From positions 17,865-81,864 of the forward strand of contig NZ_LN651324.1 in assembly GCF_000826525.2 (NCBI RefSeq): 64,000 nucleotides of DNA. Direction: 5' to 3'. Each line of letters starts with the position of its first letter. Positions within the stretch are counted from its first letter, which is position 1. Under the pieces are notes generated by a model. The model was given only the letters and a program-made list of their open reading frames with translations. It was not told where the DNA came from and did not search any database. Of this stretch, positions 51,113 through 59,914 are shown piece by piece. The DNA comes from Mobilicoccus massiliensis (GTDB lineage: Bacteria > Actinomycetota > Actinomycetes > Actinomycetales > Dermatophilaceae). The position numbers and the translations under genes are program-made.

Positions 51113-52248
51113 CCCGGCGCGACGACGTGGCGTCGCCCGACGAGGACCGTCCCACGACGTGGGGCCCGGGCGCGGCACAATGGGGCGGACGTGCGCACGG
51201 ATGCATTCCGGCGCAAGGCGACGACGAGGGAACGGACGACGACGTGAGCGGACAGGGCTCGGCGCGACTGCCGGCGGTGAGCGTCGTCATGCCGGTGCTC
51301 GAGGAGGAGCGACATCTACGGGCGGCCGTCGGTCGCGTTCTCGCCCAGGAGTACCCGGGTGAGATGGAGGTCGTTCTCGCCGTGGGGCCGAGCAAGGATC
51401 GCACCCAGGAGGTCGCCGATCGGCTCGCCGCCGAGGACCCCCGCGTGCGCATCGTCACCAACCCCAGCGGCCGCACCCCCGACGCTCTCAACGCCGGCAT
51501 CGGTGCGGCGCGTCACGAGATCATCGCCCGCGTCGATGGACACGCCGAGCTCTGCGACGGCTACCTGGCCACCGCCGTGACCGAGCTGTTGCGCGTCGGC
51601 GCCGCGAACGTCGGCGGCATCATGGACGCCCAGGGCAGCAGCCCGCAGGAACGGGCCGTGGCCGCGGCGATGAAGAGCCGGATCGGCGTGGGCAACGCGC
51701 GCTTCCACGTCGGCGGCCAGGCGGGGGAGGCCGAGACGGTCTACCTCGGGGTCTTCCGTCGCGACGCGCTCGAGGCCGCCGGGGGTTACGACTCGCACTT
51801 CGCCCGGGCCCAGGATTGGGAGCTCAACCACCGCATCCGCTCGGCGGGCGGACTCGTGTGGTTCGTACCCGACCTCACCGTCACCTACCGCCCTCGCGGC
51901 ACGTTCAAGGCCCTCGCGCGTCAGTACTTCAACTACGGGCGCTGGCGTCGGGTCGTCGCCGCTCGTCACGAGGGCACGATCAACTTGCGCTACCTCGCGC
52001 CGCCCGCGATGGTCGTCGGTACCTGCGCCGCGACGGTGCTCGGGCTCGCCACGCGTCGTACGCGATTCGCCTTGCTCGTGCCCGCGGTGTACGCGGCGGC
52101 CGTGACCGCGGGAGGCCTCGCGATCAGTCGCGGGGAGAACCTCGAGACCCGCCTTCGCACCCCGGCCGTGCTCGCGACGATGCACTGGTGTTGGGGGATC
52201 GGGTTTCTCACCAGTCCCAAGAAGCTGCGCGACAAGGCGCTCGCATGA
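51109..52248 (+). CDS. GT2-family glycosyltransferase (with C-terminal membrane helices)
   Basis: A 379-residue GT-A enzyme. The GT2 domain (~55-290) has VSVVMPVLEEERHL, ARVDGHAEL (DG of the DxD-type), FARAQDWELNHRIRSAGG (ED/QDWE with W), and TYRPRGTFKALARQYFNYGRWR. Two or three helices at the C-terminus suggest membrane association. The GTG at 51109 overlaps the LCP stop (GTGA); a GTG at 51244 gives a product starting nearer the domain. It probably adds a sugar to the lipid carrier or growing chain. Confidence 0.87.
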   Translation: MTRRDDVASPDEDRPTTWGPGAAQWGGRAHGCIPAQGDDEGTDDDVSGQGSARLPAVSVVMPVLEEERHLRAAVGRVLAQEYPGEMEVVLAVGPSKDRTQEVADRLAAEDPRVRIVTNPSGRTPDALNAGIGAARHEIIARVDGHAELCDGYLATAVTELLRVGAANVGGIMDAQGSSPQERAVAAAMKSRIGVGNARFHVGGQAGEAETVYLGVFRRDALEAAGGYDSHFARAQDWELNHRIRSAGGLVWFVPDLTVTYRPRGTFKALARQYFNYGRWRRVVAARHEGTINLRYLAPPAMVVGTCAATVLGLATRRTRFALLVPAVYAAAVTAGGLAISRGENLETRLRTPAVLATMHWCWGIGFLTSPKKLRDKALA

Positions 52249-53435
52249 GGGTGCTCATGCTCGTCGCGACCACCGTGGCCACCGACACCCGGGTGCTGCG
52301 CGAGGCGACGACGCTGGTCGAGGCAGGGCACTTCGTGCACGTCATCGGACGCTCGGTGCCGGACGACTTCGTCCCCCCGGCGGGGATCACGGTCTCGAGC
52401 ATCGGGACCTCGTCGGTGTTCCGGGCCGAGGGCACGCCCTCGCTGACCGGTCTGAAGCTGCCTCCGCACATGCGGTTCGCGAGGTGGCTGCTGCTGCCAC
52501 AGCATCGGAACTCGGCGTTCGGGCGGTGGGCCGACGGCGCGATCGCCGACGGGCGCGAGCGGGAGTTCGACATCGTGCACGCCCACGACTTCACGGCGCT
52601 GCGGGCGGGAGCGACCCTTGCCGACGAGCGCGGCGTCCCTCTGATCTACGACACCCACGAACTCTGGAGTGGACGCCCGCGCGAATACCGCCCCACGCCG
52701 CTGCTCGACCGCCGCGAACGGGCGCAGGAGGCCGAGCTCGGATCACGGGCCGACGCGGTCATCACCGTGGGGGAGGGAGTGGCGAACGCCCTGCGCGACC
52801 GCTACGGGTGGGAGCACGTGAGTGTCGTGCGCAACACCTTTCCCACGGCCGCGCAACTCGTCGACACCGAGGAGCACGGCGCCCGCGGGCTCATCTACGC
52901 CGGGCGGCTCGCGGCCTACCGCGAGTTGGAGACCGTCGCCGACGCGAGCGAACGCCTGGCGCACCTCGGGCTGCCCGTGACCCTGCGGGGGCCGGCCGAT
53001 CCCACGTGGCTCGCCTCGTTCGACAAGAAGGCGACCCGCCTCGAACTCCCTTGTGCGCCGGAGGAGGTCACCGGGCACCTGGCCGCGGCCGGGCTCGTGC
53101 TCGTCACGCACTCCGACAAATGGGAGAACCATCGACTCGCCCTGCCCAACAAGCTCTTCCACGCCGTGCAGGCCGGGGTGCCCGTCGTCGCCACCGACGT
53201 CGGCGAACTCGCCGCGACCGTACGGCGATACGGACTCGGCACCCTGTACACACCCGGTGACCCCGACTCGCTCGTCGAGGCCGCCCGCGCCGCCGTGGCA
53301 GACTATGCCGGGCTCACGCAGGCCGTCCGCGACGCGGCGCCCGAGTTGAGCTGGGACACAGACGGAGCCCGCCTGCTCGAGGTGTACGCCCGGCTGGCGC
53401 ACCGGAGCCCGCAGACCGTGGACGAGGGTGAGTAG
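52245..53435 (+). CDS. GT4-type glycosyltransferase
   Basis: A 396-residue GT-B enzyme. MRVLMLVATTVATDTRVLREA opens the N-terminal Rossmann domain, YDTHELWSGR holds a common GT4 segment, and the C-terminal domain has LPNKLFHAVQAGVPVVATDVGEL with the donor-binding region. The start overlaps the GT2 gene's stop (ATGA), so the two are translationally coupled. The acceptor and sugar are unknown. It lies upstream of an ABC exporter. Confidence 0.87.
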   Translation: MRVLMLVATTVATDTRVLREATTLVEAGHFVHVIGRSVPDDFVPPAGITVSSIGTSSVFRAEGTPSLTGLKLPPHMRFARWLLLPQHRNSAFGRWADGAIADGREREFDIVHAHDFTALRAGATLADERGVPLIYDTHELWSGRPREYRPTPLLDRRERAQEAELGSRADAVITVGEGVANALRDRYGWEHVSVVRNTFPTAAQLVDTEEHGARGLIYAGRLAAYRELETVADASERLAHLGLPVTLRGPADPTWLASFDKKATRLELPCAPEEVTGHLAAAGLVLVTHSDKWENHRLALPNKLFHAVQAGVPVVATDVGELAATVRRYGLGTLYTPGDPDSLVEAARAAVADYAGLTQAVRDAAPELSWDTDGARLLEVYARLAHRSPQTVDEGE

Positions 53436-53504
53436 CGTGTCCCCAGCACCGCACACGACGAGGAGCACGATGACCGAGCGACCGGACGCCAGGGGGAGCG
53501 GGCG

Positions 53505-54383
53505 ATGAGCGAGGTCCAGCCGCCGCCGACGGCCCCGGAGGCGCCCATCTATCATCGTTATGAGCCGCACAAGGCGGGCCTTCCGCCGCTGCGAACCTAT
53601 TTCGGTGAGTTGTGGCGCCGCCGCGAGTTCGCCATCGAGACCTCCAAGGCGGGAATGCGGGCGGCGAACACGCGCACCTTTTTCGGCACCGCTTGGCTGA
53701 TCATCAACCCGTTGCTGCTGGCCTTGGTGTACTACCTGCTTATCAACGTGCTCAGTGGGAAAGCGGGGGGCGGCTTCGATGCCAAGCGGTTCGCGCATCT
53801 CACGGGCGGGCTGTTCGTCTACTACTACTTTCAGGGAGCCTTGACGTCCGGTGCGAACTCCGTCATCGGAGCCGGGCGCGTGATCCTCAACACGGCCATG
53901 CCGCGGCTCCTCCTCCCGATCTCGGCAGTGCGCACGGCCTTCTTTCGTTTTCTCCCCACCCTGCCGGTGTACTTCGTCTTTCACCTCCTGGCGGGCAACC
54001 CGTGGAGTTGGGCGACGTTCATCGTGGCACCGGTGTTCCTGTTGCTCCTCACGTTGTTCGCCACAGGCCTCTCGGCACTGTTCGCCGCATTGCAGGTGTA
54101 CTTCCGAGACACCGCGAGTTTCCTCCCGTACATCACACGGATCTGGCTGTACGCGTCACCGGTGCTGTGGACCATCGACCAGCTCGGGCACCAGGGGCTG
54201 CGTGATCTCGCGGCCCTCAACCCGCTGTACTCGATCATCGGCGGCTATGGCGAGGCATTGCAGGCCGGAGCCGTGCCGTCCCTGAACATCTGGCTCCTGG
54301 CCGCCGCCTGGTCGATCGGAACGCTCATCGTCGGCTGTTCGTACTTCATCTCCAGGGAGCGTGATTTCGCTGTCCGCATCTGA
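53505..54383 (+). CDS. wzm: ABC-2 polysaccharide export permease (Wzm/TagG-like)
   Basis: A 292-residue membrane protein with six helices after an amphipathic N-terminal region (LWRRREFAIETSKAGMRAANTRTFFGTAWLIINPLL), typical of the ABC-2 family exporting teichoic acid or O-antigen. FKGF-like RDTASFLPYITRIWLYASPVLW is the family signature. The ATG at 53505 follows GGGGGAG. Its stop overlaps the ATPase gene by 23 bases, so they are co-translated. Confidence 0.92.
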   Translation: MSEVQPPPTAPEAPIYHRYEPHKAGLPPLRTYFGELWRRREFAIETSKAGMRAANTRTFFGTAWLIINPLLLALVYYLLINVLSGKAGGGFDAKRFAHLTGGLFVYYYFQGALTSGANSVIGAGRVILNTAMPRLLLPISAVRTAFFRFLPTLPVYFVFHLLAGNPWSWATFIVAPVFLLLLTLFATGLSALFAALQVYFRDTASFLPYITRIWLYASPVLWTIDQLGHQGLRDLAALNPLYSIIGGYGEALQAGAVPSLNIWLLAAAWSIGTLIVGCSYFISRERDFAVRI

Positions 54384-55314
54384 CGCATCCCAGAGCTCGG
54401 GCTCGACTGCGGCCTCCGCGGAGAAGCCAGGATTCTCCGTAGGTGGTGCCTTTTCGCTCGGGAGCCGTAAGGAAGACAAGGCGCGACGCGCAGCGGCCGC
54501 GGCCGAGGCGGGACCCGCCAAGACCTTCATCGACAATTCCGGTCGCAGCGACCTCGCGGTGAGCGTGCAACATCTCTCCGTGACCTATCGGACCACGTTC
54601 GAACGGGTACCGACGTTCAAGAACGCGATCGTGCGGGCGGGGCGAGGGGAGCGTGCTCTCGTCGAGGTCCAGGCGCTCAAGGATGTGTCGTTCGACGTGC
54701 CCAACGGCACCCAGCTCGGCATCATCGGCGCGAACGGCGCAGGAAAGTCCACGATCATGCGCACGATCGCGGGCATCCTGCCGCCCACCGAGGGACGCGT
54801 CGAGGTCTGGGGCCGCGCGAGCACTCTGCTGGCGCTCGGAGTCGGATTCAACTCCTCGCTCTCGGGCCGGGAGAACGTCATTCTCGGCGGACTGGCCGCC
54901 GGCCTCTCGCGCCGGGAGGTCGAGGAACGCGCCAAAGAGGTCGCGGAATGGGCAGAACTCGGGGATTACATCGACGCCCCGATGCGCACGTACTCCTCCG
55001 GCATGTTCAGCCGTCTCGCGTTCAGCGTGGCGGTGCATATGAAGCCCGACATCCTCATGATCGACGAGGCACTTTCTGCCGGTGACGCGGCCTTCCGCGA
55101 GAAGGCGAACGCGAAGATGACCGAGCTGCGGGAGTCGGCGCGGGCGATGTTCCTCGTCAGCCACGGCCTGTCGAGCATCAAGGACATGTGCAACGACTGC
55201 ATCTGGCTGCACAAGGGCCAAGTGATGATGCACGACACCCCTGAGGCCTGCATCGACGCGTACACCGAATTCGTCAAGGTCGGCAAGACCCCGCGGACGA
55301 TGGACGAGATGTAA
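54361..55314 (+). CDS. wzt: ABC transporter ATPase for polysaccharide export (Wzt/TagH-like)
   Basis: A 317-residue ATPase. The Walker A GANGAGKST, signature YSSGMFSRLAF, Walker B ILMIDEALSAGD and the switch LVSHG are all present. The N-terminal ~70 residues are a Ser/Ala-rich extension not seen in the core family. The GTG at 54361, with GGGAG upstream, sets the start. It powers the adjacent permease. There is no C-terminal sugar-binding domain like that of many Wzt proteins, hence chain-length recognition must differ. Confidence 0.93.
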   Translation: MISLSASDASQSSGSTAASAEKPGFSVGGAFSLGSRKEDKARRAAAAAEAGPAKTFIDNSGRSDLAVSVQHLSVTYRTTFERVPTFKNAIVRAGRGERALVEVQALKDVSFDVPNGTQLGIIGANGAGKSTIMRTIAGILPPTEGRVEVWGRASTLLALGVGFNSSLSGRENVILGGLAAGLSRREVEERAKEVAEWAELGDYIDAPMRTYSSGMFSRLAFSVAVHMKPDILMIDEALSAGDAAFREKANAKMTELRESARAMFLVSHGLSSIKDMCNDCIWLHKGQVMMHDTPEACIDAYTEFVKVGKTPRTMDEM

Positions 55315-55324
55315 GGATCGAACG

Positions 55325-56461
55325 GTGAGTTCGTTCGACGTCACGATTCTGACCTCCGGCCATGACGTGGCGGATGCACGCCTTCACCGGGAGGCGGCCG
55401 CACTCGTGGCGGCGGGGCTCCGTGTGGAGGTGCTCGGCCTCGGCGACCCCGGTGACGGGCCGCCCGGCACCGTGGTGCACACGTTCTCTCGGGTCGGCGG
55501 GGCCCGCCGCGCCGCACTCGCGGCTCGCATGGCCGCCCGCGCCGGTGGACGGGTGCTCGTCTCGCTCGACCCCGACTCCGCCCTCGCCGCACACGTGGCC
55601 GTGCTGGCCAGCGGGCGGGAGCTCGTCGTCGACGTCCACGAGGACTACGGCGCGTTGCTCGACGACCGACCCTGGACATCCTCGCTCGGCGGGCTCACGG
55701 GCCGGGTCGCCCATGAGGTCGTGCGCGGGTTCGACCGCGTGGCCGGTCGTGCCGCGCTGACGGTCGTCGCCGACGAGCACGTTCCTCCGCTGCGCGCGCG
55801 GCACCGCCTCGTCATGCCGAACGAGCCCGATCTCTCGATGCTTCCCGAGCCGTCGCCGCCCGGCGACGACCCGCGGGCGCTCTACATCGGTGACGTGCGC
55901 ACGTCGCGCGGACTGTTCGCGATGCTCGATGCGCTGCACGCGGCTCCCGGATGGCGGTTGGACGTCGTCGGGCCCGTCGCGCCCGCGGACGCCGCTGCGC
56001 TCGAGGAGCGCCTCTCGCGTGACGCCGGGCTGTCGAAGCGAGTGCGGTTCCACGGCCGCAAGCCACCGCGCGAAGCGTGGCGGCTCGCCACCGGTGCCTG
56101 GGCGGGCTTGTTGTTGCTCCATGACACTCCGGCGTTTCGCGACGCCCTGCCCAGCAAGGTGGGGGAATACCTCGCCTGCGGGCTCCCGGTCGTCACGACC
56201 GCACTGCCCCGCCAGGCGGCGGTGATCCGGGGCGCGCAGAGTGGCGGGGAAGCCCTCGGCGTCGTCGTGCCGACGGGACCCGACGAGACCGTCGGTGCCG
56301 CAGTCGCGGACCAGCTCAACGCGTGGGCCGATGACCCCTCGTCTCTGCACGCGATGCGCGCCGCCGCTCTCGCGGGGTCGGTCCGCGGCAAGGACCGGAT
56401 CGACCCCTACGCGACCTTCGCCCAGGCCGTCCTCGACATCCTCACGAGCCCCGAAGGCTGA
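55325..56461 (+). CDS. GT4-type glycosyltransferase
   Basis: A 378-residue GT-B enzyme. The N-terminus (FDVTILTSGHDVADARLHREA) and VVDVHEDYGALL are typical of a GT4 group acting on lipid-linked chains. The C-terminal half contains LYIGDVRTSRGL, HGRKPPREAW and LPSKVGEYLACGLPVVTT. The GTG at 55325 is 10 bases after the ATPase stop, so it belongs to the same operon. Immediately downstream lie family A hairpins that probably end the transcript. Confidence 0.87.
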   Translation: MSSFDVTILTSGHDVADARLHREAAALVAAGLRVEVLGLGDPGDGPPGTVVHTFSRVGGARRAALAARMAARAGGRVLVSLDPDSALAAHVAVLASGRELVVDVHEDYGALLDDRPWTSSLGGLTGRVAHEVVRGFDRVAGRAALTVVADEHVPPLRARHRLVMPNEPDLSMLPEPSPPGDDPRALYIGDVRTSRGLFAMLDALHAAPGWRLDVVGPVAPADAAALEERLSRDAGLSKRVRFHGRKPPREAWRLATGAWAGLLLLHDTPAFRDALPSKVGEYLACGLPVVTTALPRQAAVIRGAQSGGEALGVVVPTGPDETVGAAVADQLNAWADDPSSLHAMRAAALAGSVRGKDRIDPYATFAQAVLDILTSPEG

Positions 56462-56470
56462 CGGGATGAC

Positions 56471-56916
56471 ACGCTCGAACAGGCCCTTCCACCCACCCCG
56501 CACGCGTATGTGCCGCTCGGACAGGCGGTTTGGTTCGAGCGAGCGCGGTGGAAGTGCCTGTATGAGCGGGTGGGTGGTCGGCAGCGGGCGGGGCAGCGCC
56601 GGATGGACCAGCACCCGGCGGGCCGTCGGCCCCCGGTGTACGTTCGGCACGCGGCGGGCCGGCTCCCGGCTGGCCGGCGCACTAGGGGCGGTCGGCGCCC
56701 GGTGCGCGGTCGGCGCCCAGGGGGTCGTCGGCAAGGGGTGGTCACCGGAGCCCCGAGGCGTCTTCATCGAGCCCGCGCCCCCGTCACGCTCAAACAGGCG
56801 TTTCCACCCCCGCCGGGCTCCTTTCCAGCACTCGAACAGGCGTTTCCACCCGTCTCGGATTTCCCTCCAGTGCTCGAACAGGCGGTTCCGTCTGGGTGAA
56901 AACCCCTGTTCGAGCG
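56471..56916. repeat. Family A cluster A5
   Basis: A facing pair (56473-56492 with 56548-56567, arms GCTCGAACAGGCCCTTCCAC and a near-perfect partner) lies directly after the GT4 gene. A GC-rich stretch with GGTCGGCGCC repeats follows (56620-56730). Further copies occur at about 56788, 56834 and 56872-56916; the last has arms GCTCGAACAGG/CCTGTTCGAGC. No gene is convincing across this 520-bp gap. Confidence 0.87.
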
Positions 56917-56985
56917 GGGGAAGGGCGGCCGTGTCGTGCGGGCGCGGGGGCAGGCGCGGTCTCGGTATCTCGGTAGGGGGGTGTC

Positions 56986-58218
56986 ATGAGCGTTCGGAGT
57001 CGGGTGCTCGGCGCCCTGCCGCGGGGGGCGAAAGACACGGTGAAGACGTCCCTGGTCACCGCGCGGCGGATGGCACCGGCTGCCCTCGTGCGGGGGGCCG
57101 AGCGTGCGCGGGGGCGGGCGGTCGCGTCGGCTTCGGAACTGGTGGACGCCCGAGCCTCGCGGCCGCTCCCACCGGACGCGTCGACGCGGCTGTGGGTCGC
57201 TCCGGCGAACTTCGCCGGTCAGGGATATGAGTGGGCGCGCTCCGCCGAGCGGCTGCCGGATGTCGGGGCGCGATCGATGAACATCGCGGGCCCGATCCGA
57301 TTCCCGACCGACTACGAGGTGCCGCCGGCCGTCTTTCGTGACCTCACGTGGCAACGCGAGCAGCGCGCCGCGCTCGAGGCGTACACGCACGTGCTCGTCG
57401 AGGCGGAGCGTCCGGTACTCGGCAGCCTCTACGGGAACTGCGCCGAGGAGACACCGGCGTTGACGCGGCTCGGGCTGCAGGTCGCGCACATCGTTCACGG
57501 CTCGGACGCGCGGCGGCCGGACGTGCACGCGAGCGCGCATCCGCACTCGCCGTTTCGCGATGGCCACGATCCGCGCACGGCCCGCCTGCAGCGCCTCACC
57601 GATCGCAACGTCGCCTACCTGCGCGAATGCGGTGTGCCGGTGTTCGTGTCGACGCCGGACATGGTGGACGTCGTGCCCGGCGCGCGATGGTGCCCGGTCG
57701 TCGTCGACGCAGACGCGTGGGCGAGCGACACCCCCGTCCTCGAGCGCGCGCGGCCTGTCGTTGTACACGCGCCCAGCAACGGCTGGCTCAAGGGCAGCGA
57801 CCTCGTCGACCCCCTGATGACCGAACTCCACGAGGCCCGCGTCATCGAGTACCGCACCCTGCGCGGGCTCGATCGCGCCGGGATGCTGCGGGAGTATCGC
57901 GGTGCCGACATCGTGCTCGACCAGTTCGTCCTCGGGCTCTACGGTGTCGCTGCCGCCGAGGCCATGGCCGCAGGCCGGGTCGTCGTCGCCTACGTCGGCG
58001 ACGCGTCGCGCCGGGTGGTGCGCGAGGCGACGGGTGAAGAGGTCCCGATCGTCGAGGCCGATCCGGGCACGCTCGTCGACGTCATCGGTCACCTGATCGC
58101 GGCGCGTGACGAGGCTCGCGGTCTCGCTGCCGAGGGGCCGTGTTTCGTGCGTCGCATTCACTCGGGTGCGCTGTCGGCCGTCGCACTGGGGGACTTCCTC
58201 ACATCGTCAGACGAGTGA
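56986..58218 (+). CDS. GT-B-like glycosyltransferase, paralogue
   Basis: A 410-residue GT-B-like enzyme related to the product of 26735-27847: both contain FVSTPD(L/M), PVVVD, KG(T/S)DLVDPL and the GP(G/C)FVRR C-terminal end, with an E.MAAGRVVV donor region. ATG at 56986 with an upstream GGGGGG-rich site. It is longer at the N-terminus (~40 residues, Arg-rich). Family A hairpins flank it on both sides. It may act on the same type of chain as its paralogue, the sugar being unknown. Confidence 0.82.
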   Translation: MSVRSRVLGALPRGAKDTVKTSLVTARRMAPAALVRGAERARGRAVASASELVDARASRPLPPDASTRLWVAPANFAGQGYEWARSAERLPDVGARSMNIAGPIRFPTDYEVPPAVFRDLTWQREQRAALEAYTHVLVEAERPVLGSLYGNCAEETPALTRLGLQVAHIVHGSDARRPDVHASAHPHSPFRDGHDPRTARLQRLTDRNVAYLRECGVPVFVSTPDMVDVVPGARWCPVVVDADAWASDTPVLERARPVVVHAPSNGWLKGSDLVDPLMTELHEARVIEYRTLRGLDRAGMLREYRGADIVLDQFVLGLYGVAAAEAMAAGRVVVAYVGDASRRVVREATGEEVPIVEADPGTLVDVIGHLIAARDEARGLAAEGPCFVRRIHSGALSAVALGDFLTSSDE

Positions 58219-58227
58219 GGCCCACAA

Positions 58228-58303
58228 CCCTCGAACAGGCGCTTTCACCCGATTCCGCCGCTCAAACAGGCGGTTCCGGCCGGTGAAAGTGCCTGTGCGA
58301 GCG
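58228..58303. repeat. Family A hairpin, cluster A6
   Basis: Arms 58230-58249 (CTCGAACAGGCGCTTTCACC) and 58282-58301 pair over 18 of 20 bases, starting 12 bases after the glycosyltransferase stop. A third copy lies inside the loop (58262-58275). Probably a terminator. Confidence 0.88.
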
Positions 58304-58422
58304 CGCGGGGCAGCCGGGTTCGGTGGGGCTCGGTTGTCCACAGCCGGCGTCGGGGGGCCGCCATCGTCCACACGGCCTCGGGCCAGCCCCGGAGGCGGTC
58401 GGCGAGGCGGCAGGCTTCGGTC

Positions 58423-59472
58423 ATGACTCCGCTGCAACCCGAGGATGTGGACGTGCTGCTCGCGTCGCACATCGGCGGGAACAACCTCGCCCGCGCGTGC
58501 GCGAAGGGTGAGCTCGAACGAATCGAGCGAGGGGCATACCTCCCGATCGAGCACCGGCCCGACGAATCCGCAGACAGCGCGGCTGACTGGCGCACGTTCC
58601 GACGCCGCCATCTCGCACGATGCCTGGCGGCGGCCGACAGACTGAGCGACGAGACGGTGTTGAGTCACGTATCGGCCGCTGCCGTGCACGGTCTCTGGGG
58701 GCCGGTGCGTAACGAGAGGGTCCACGTGACGCAGCGGTTCAGATCCAACGGCCGCACCGTGAGCCCAGAACTCGCGCGGCACCACCGCTCGCTGCCCCCC
58801 GAAGATGTGACGGAGGCGCGCGGCCTTCGCGTGACGAGTATCGACCGGACGGTCGTCGATTGCGTGTGTGCACTGCCCGTGGACTGGGGATTCGCCATCG
58901 CAGACAGCGCGCTTCGTCTGCTCACCGCGGCCGACCGGTGTCGACGACGCGAGCTGGCCGTCCCTGCGGCGCGCATCCGTGCCAGGTGGCTGCACCATCT
59001 CGAGACGAGAGGTCCACGCCGAGGACGGCGACAAGCCAGGGAGATCCTTGCGCGGGCCGATCCGCTGTCGGAGTCGGCCGGGGAATCCCGACTTCGGTGC
59101 CTCGCGGTGGCGGCAGGGCTCCCCACCCCGATTCTTCAGATGGACGTCTCGGCGGAGGGCCGTGAGTACTTCGCCGACCTCGGATGGCTGGTGCACACCG
59201 CCGACGGTCCGATCAAGGCGGTCGTCGAGTTCGACGGGCGAGAGAAATACGAACGGGTGGGCGCACACCAAGCCCAGGATCAGCGGGAAGAGGCGATCCT
59301 GCGGACCGGCGCCCGGCTCATCCGATTCGACGGAGAAGACCTTCTCATCGAGAACCAGCACCTCGTCGTGCCGCGTCTCTGCGCGCTCATCCCAGAGTTG
59401 ACCCGGCAGCGACTCGAACCGATCCGAGATCTGACTCCTCAGCCTCGACGCCCGAGACGACGCGCGGCCTGA
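58423..59472 (+). CDS. AbiEi-type/DUF559 protein
   Basis: A 349-residue protein with an N-terminal AbiEi-like winged helix (residues ~10-50: LASHIGGNNLARACAKGELERIERGAYLP) and a C-terminal DUF559/Vsr-like nuclease fold (ADLGWLVHTADGPIKAVVEFDGREKYE, then QREEAILRTGARLIRFDGEDL). It is an intact relative of the damaged gene at 4065-5174. No AbiEii-like partner follows, so a toxin-antitoxin role is not supported; other actinobacterial members are orphan too. ATG at 58423. Confidence 0.8.
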   Translation: MTPLQPEDVDVLLASHIGGNNLARACAKGELERIERGAYLPIEHRPDESADSAADWRTFRRRHLARCLAAADRLSDETVLSHVSAAAVHGLWGPVRNERVHVTQRFRSNGRTVSPELARHHRSLPPEDVTEARGLRVTSIDRTVVDCVCALPVDWGFAIADSALRLLTAADRCRRRELAVPAARIRARWLHHLETRGPRRGRRQAREILARADPLSESAGESRLRCLAVAAGLPTPILQMDVSAEGREYFADLGWLVHTADGPIKAVVEFDGREKYERVGAHQAQDQREEAILRTGARLIRFDGEDLLIENQHLVVPRLCALIPELTRQRLEPIRDLTPQPRRPRRRAA

Positions 59473-59914
59473 GGAGAAGGCGCCCTCCGAGGTCGGGGAC
59501 GAGGAATCCCGACGTCGACGCGGCCACCGCGTCCTCGTGCCTGGTGCCGCCGTGCCGGATGGCAGCCGTGGTCTGTCGACCAGGACGGCAGGGCCGTGTG
59601 CCGGATGCAGAGCGCCATGTGTCCAAAGAAGCGCGCCGGGAGGGGCGTGGCCGGGGCGAGCGCCCATTGGTGGAAGCGCCTGTTTGAGCGCTGGGGGAGG
59701 GTGCGCCCCGGTGGAAGTGCCTGTTTGAGGGGCGGGGTGGGTACGTACCGTCCGTCAAACGGGGGCAACCGCAGTTTGAGGGGTGGGGCGGGAGTGTGCG
59801 CGGGTGGAAGGGCCTGTTCGAGCGGATGGGTGGTGGGGCTCCGCGAGGCGGCCGGGTGGGATGGCGACGCCTGAGTAGGCTGGTCGTCGGACCCGAGCCT
59901 TGGAGGAGACCGCG
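59473..59914. repeat. Family A cluster A7 and spacer
   Basis: Three copies in the same orientation at about 59669-59690, 59710-59730 and 59803-59824 (GTGGAAGTGCCTGTTTGAG-like). No gene is convincing in this ~440-bp gap. A GGAGGAG ribosome site for the next gene lies at 59902-59908. Confidence 0.8.

Noticed and set aside
56407..56899. Possible small genes in the 56.5-57.0 kb gap
   Set aside because: Open frames here overlap family A repeats and GC-rich simple sequence and encode no recognisable protein.
58423..59472. AbiE toxin-antitoxin operon
   Set aside because: No AbiEii-type nucleotidyltransferase gene is adjacent to this or the related gene at 4065-5174.
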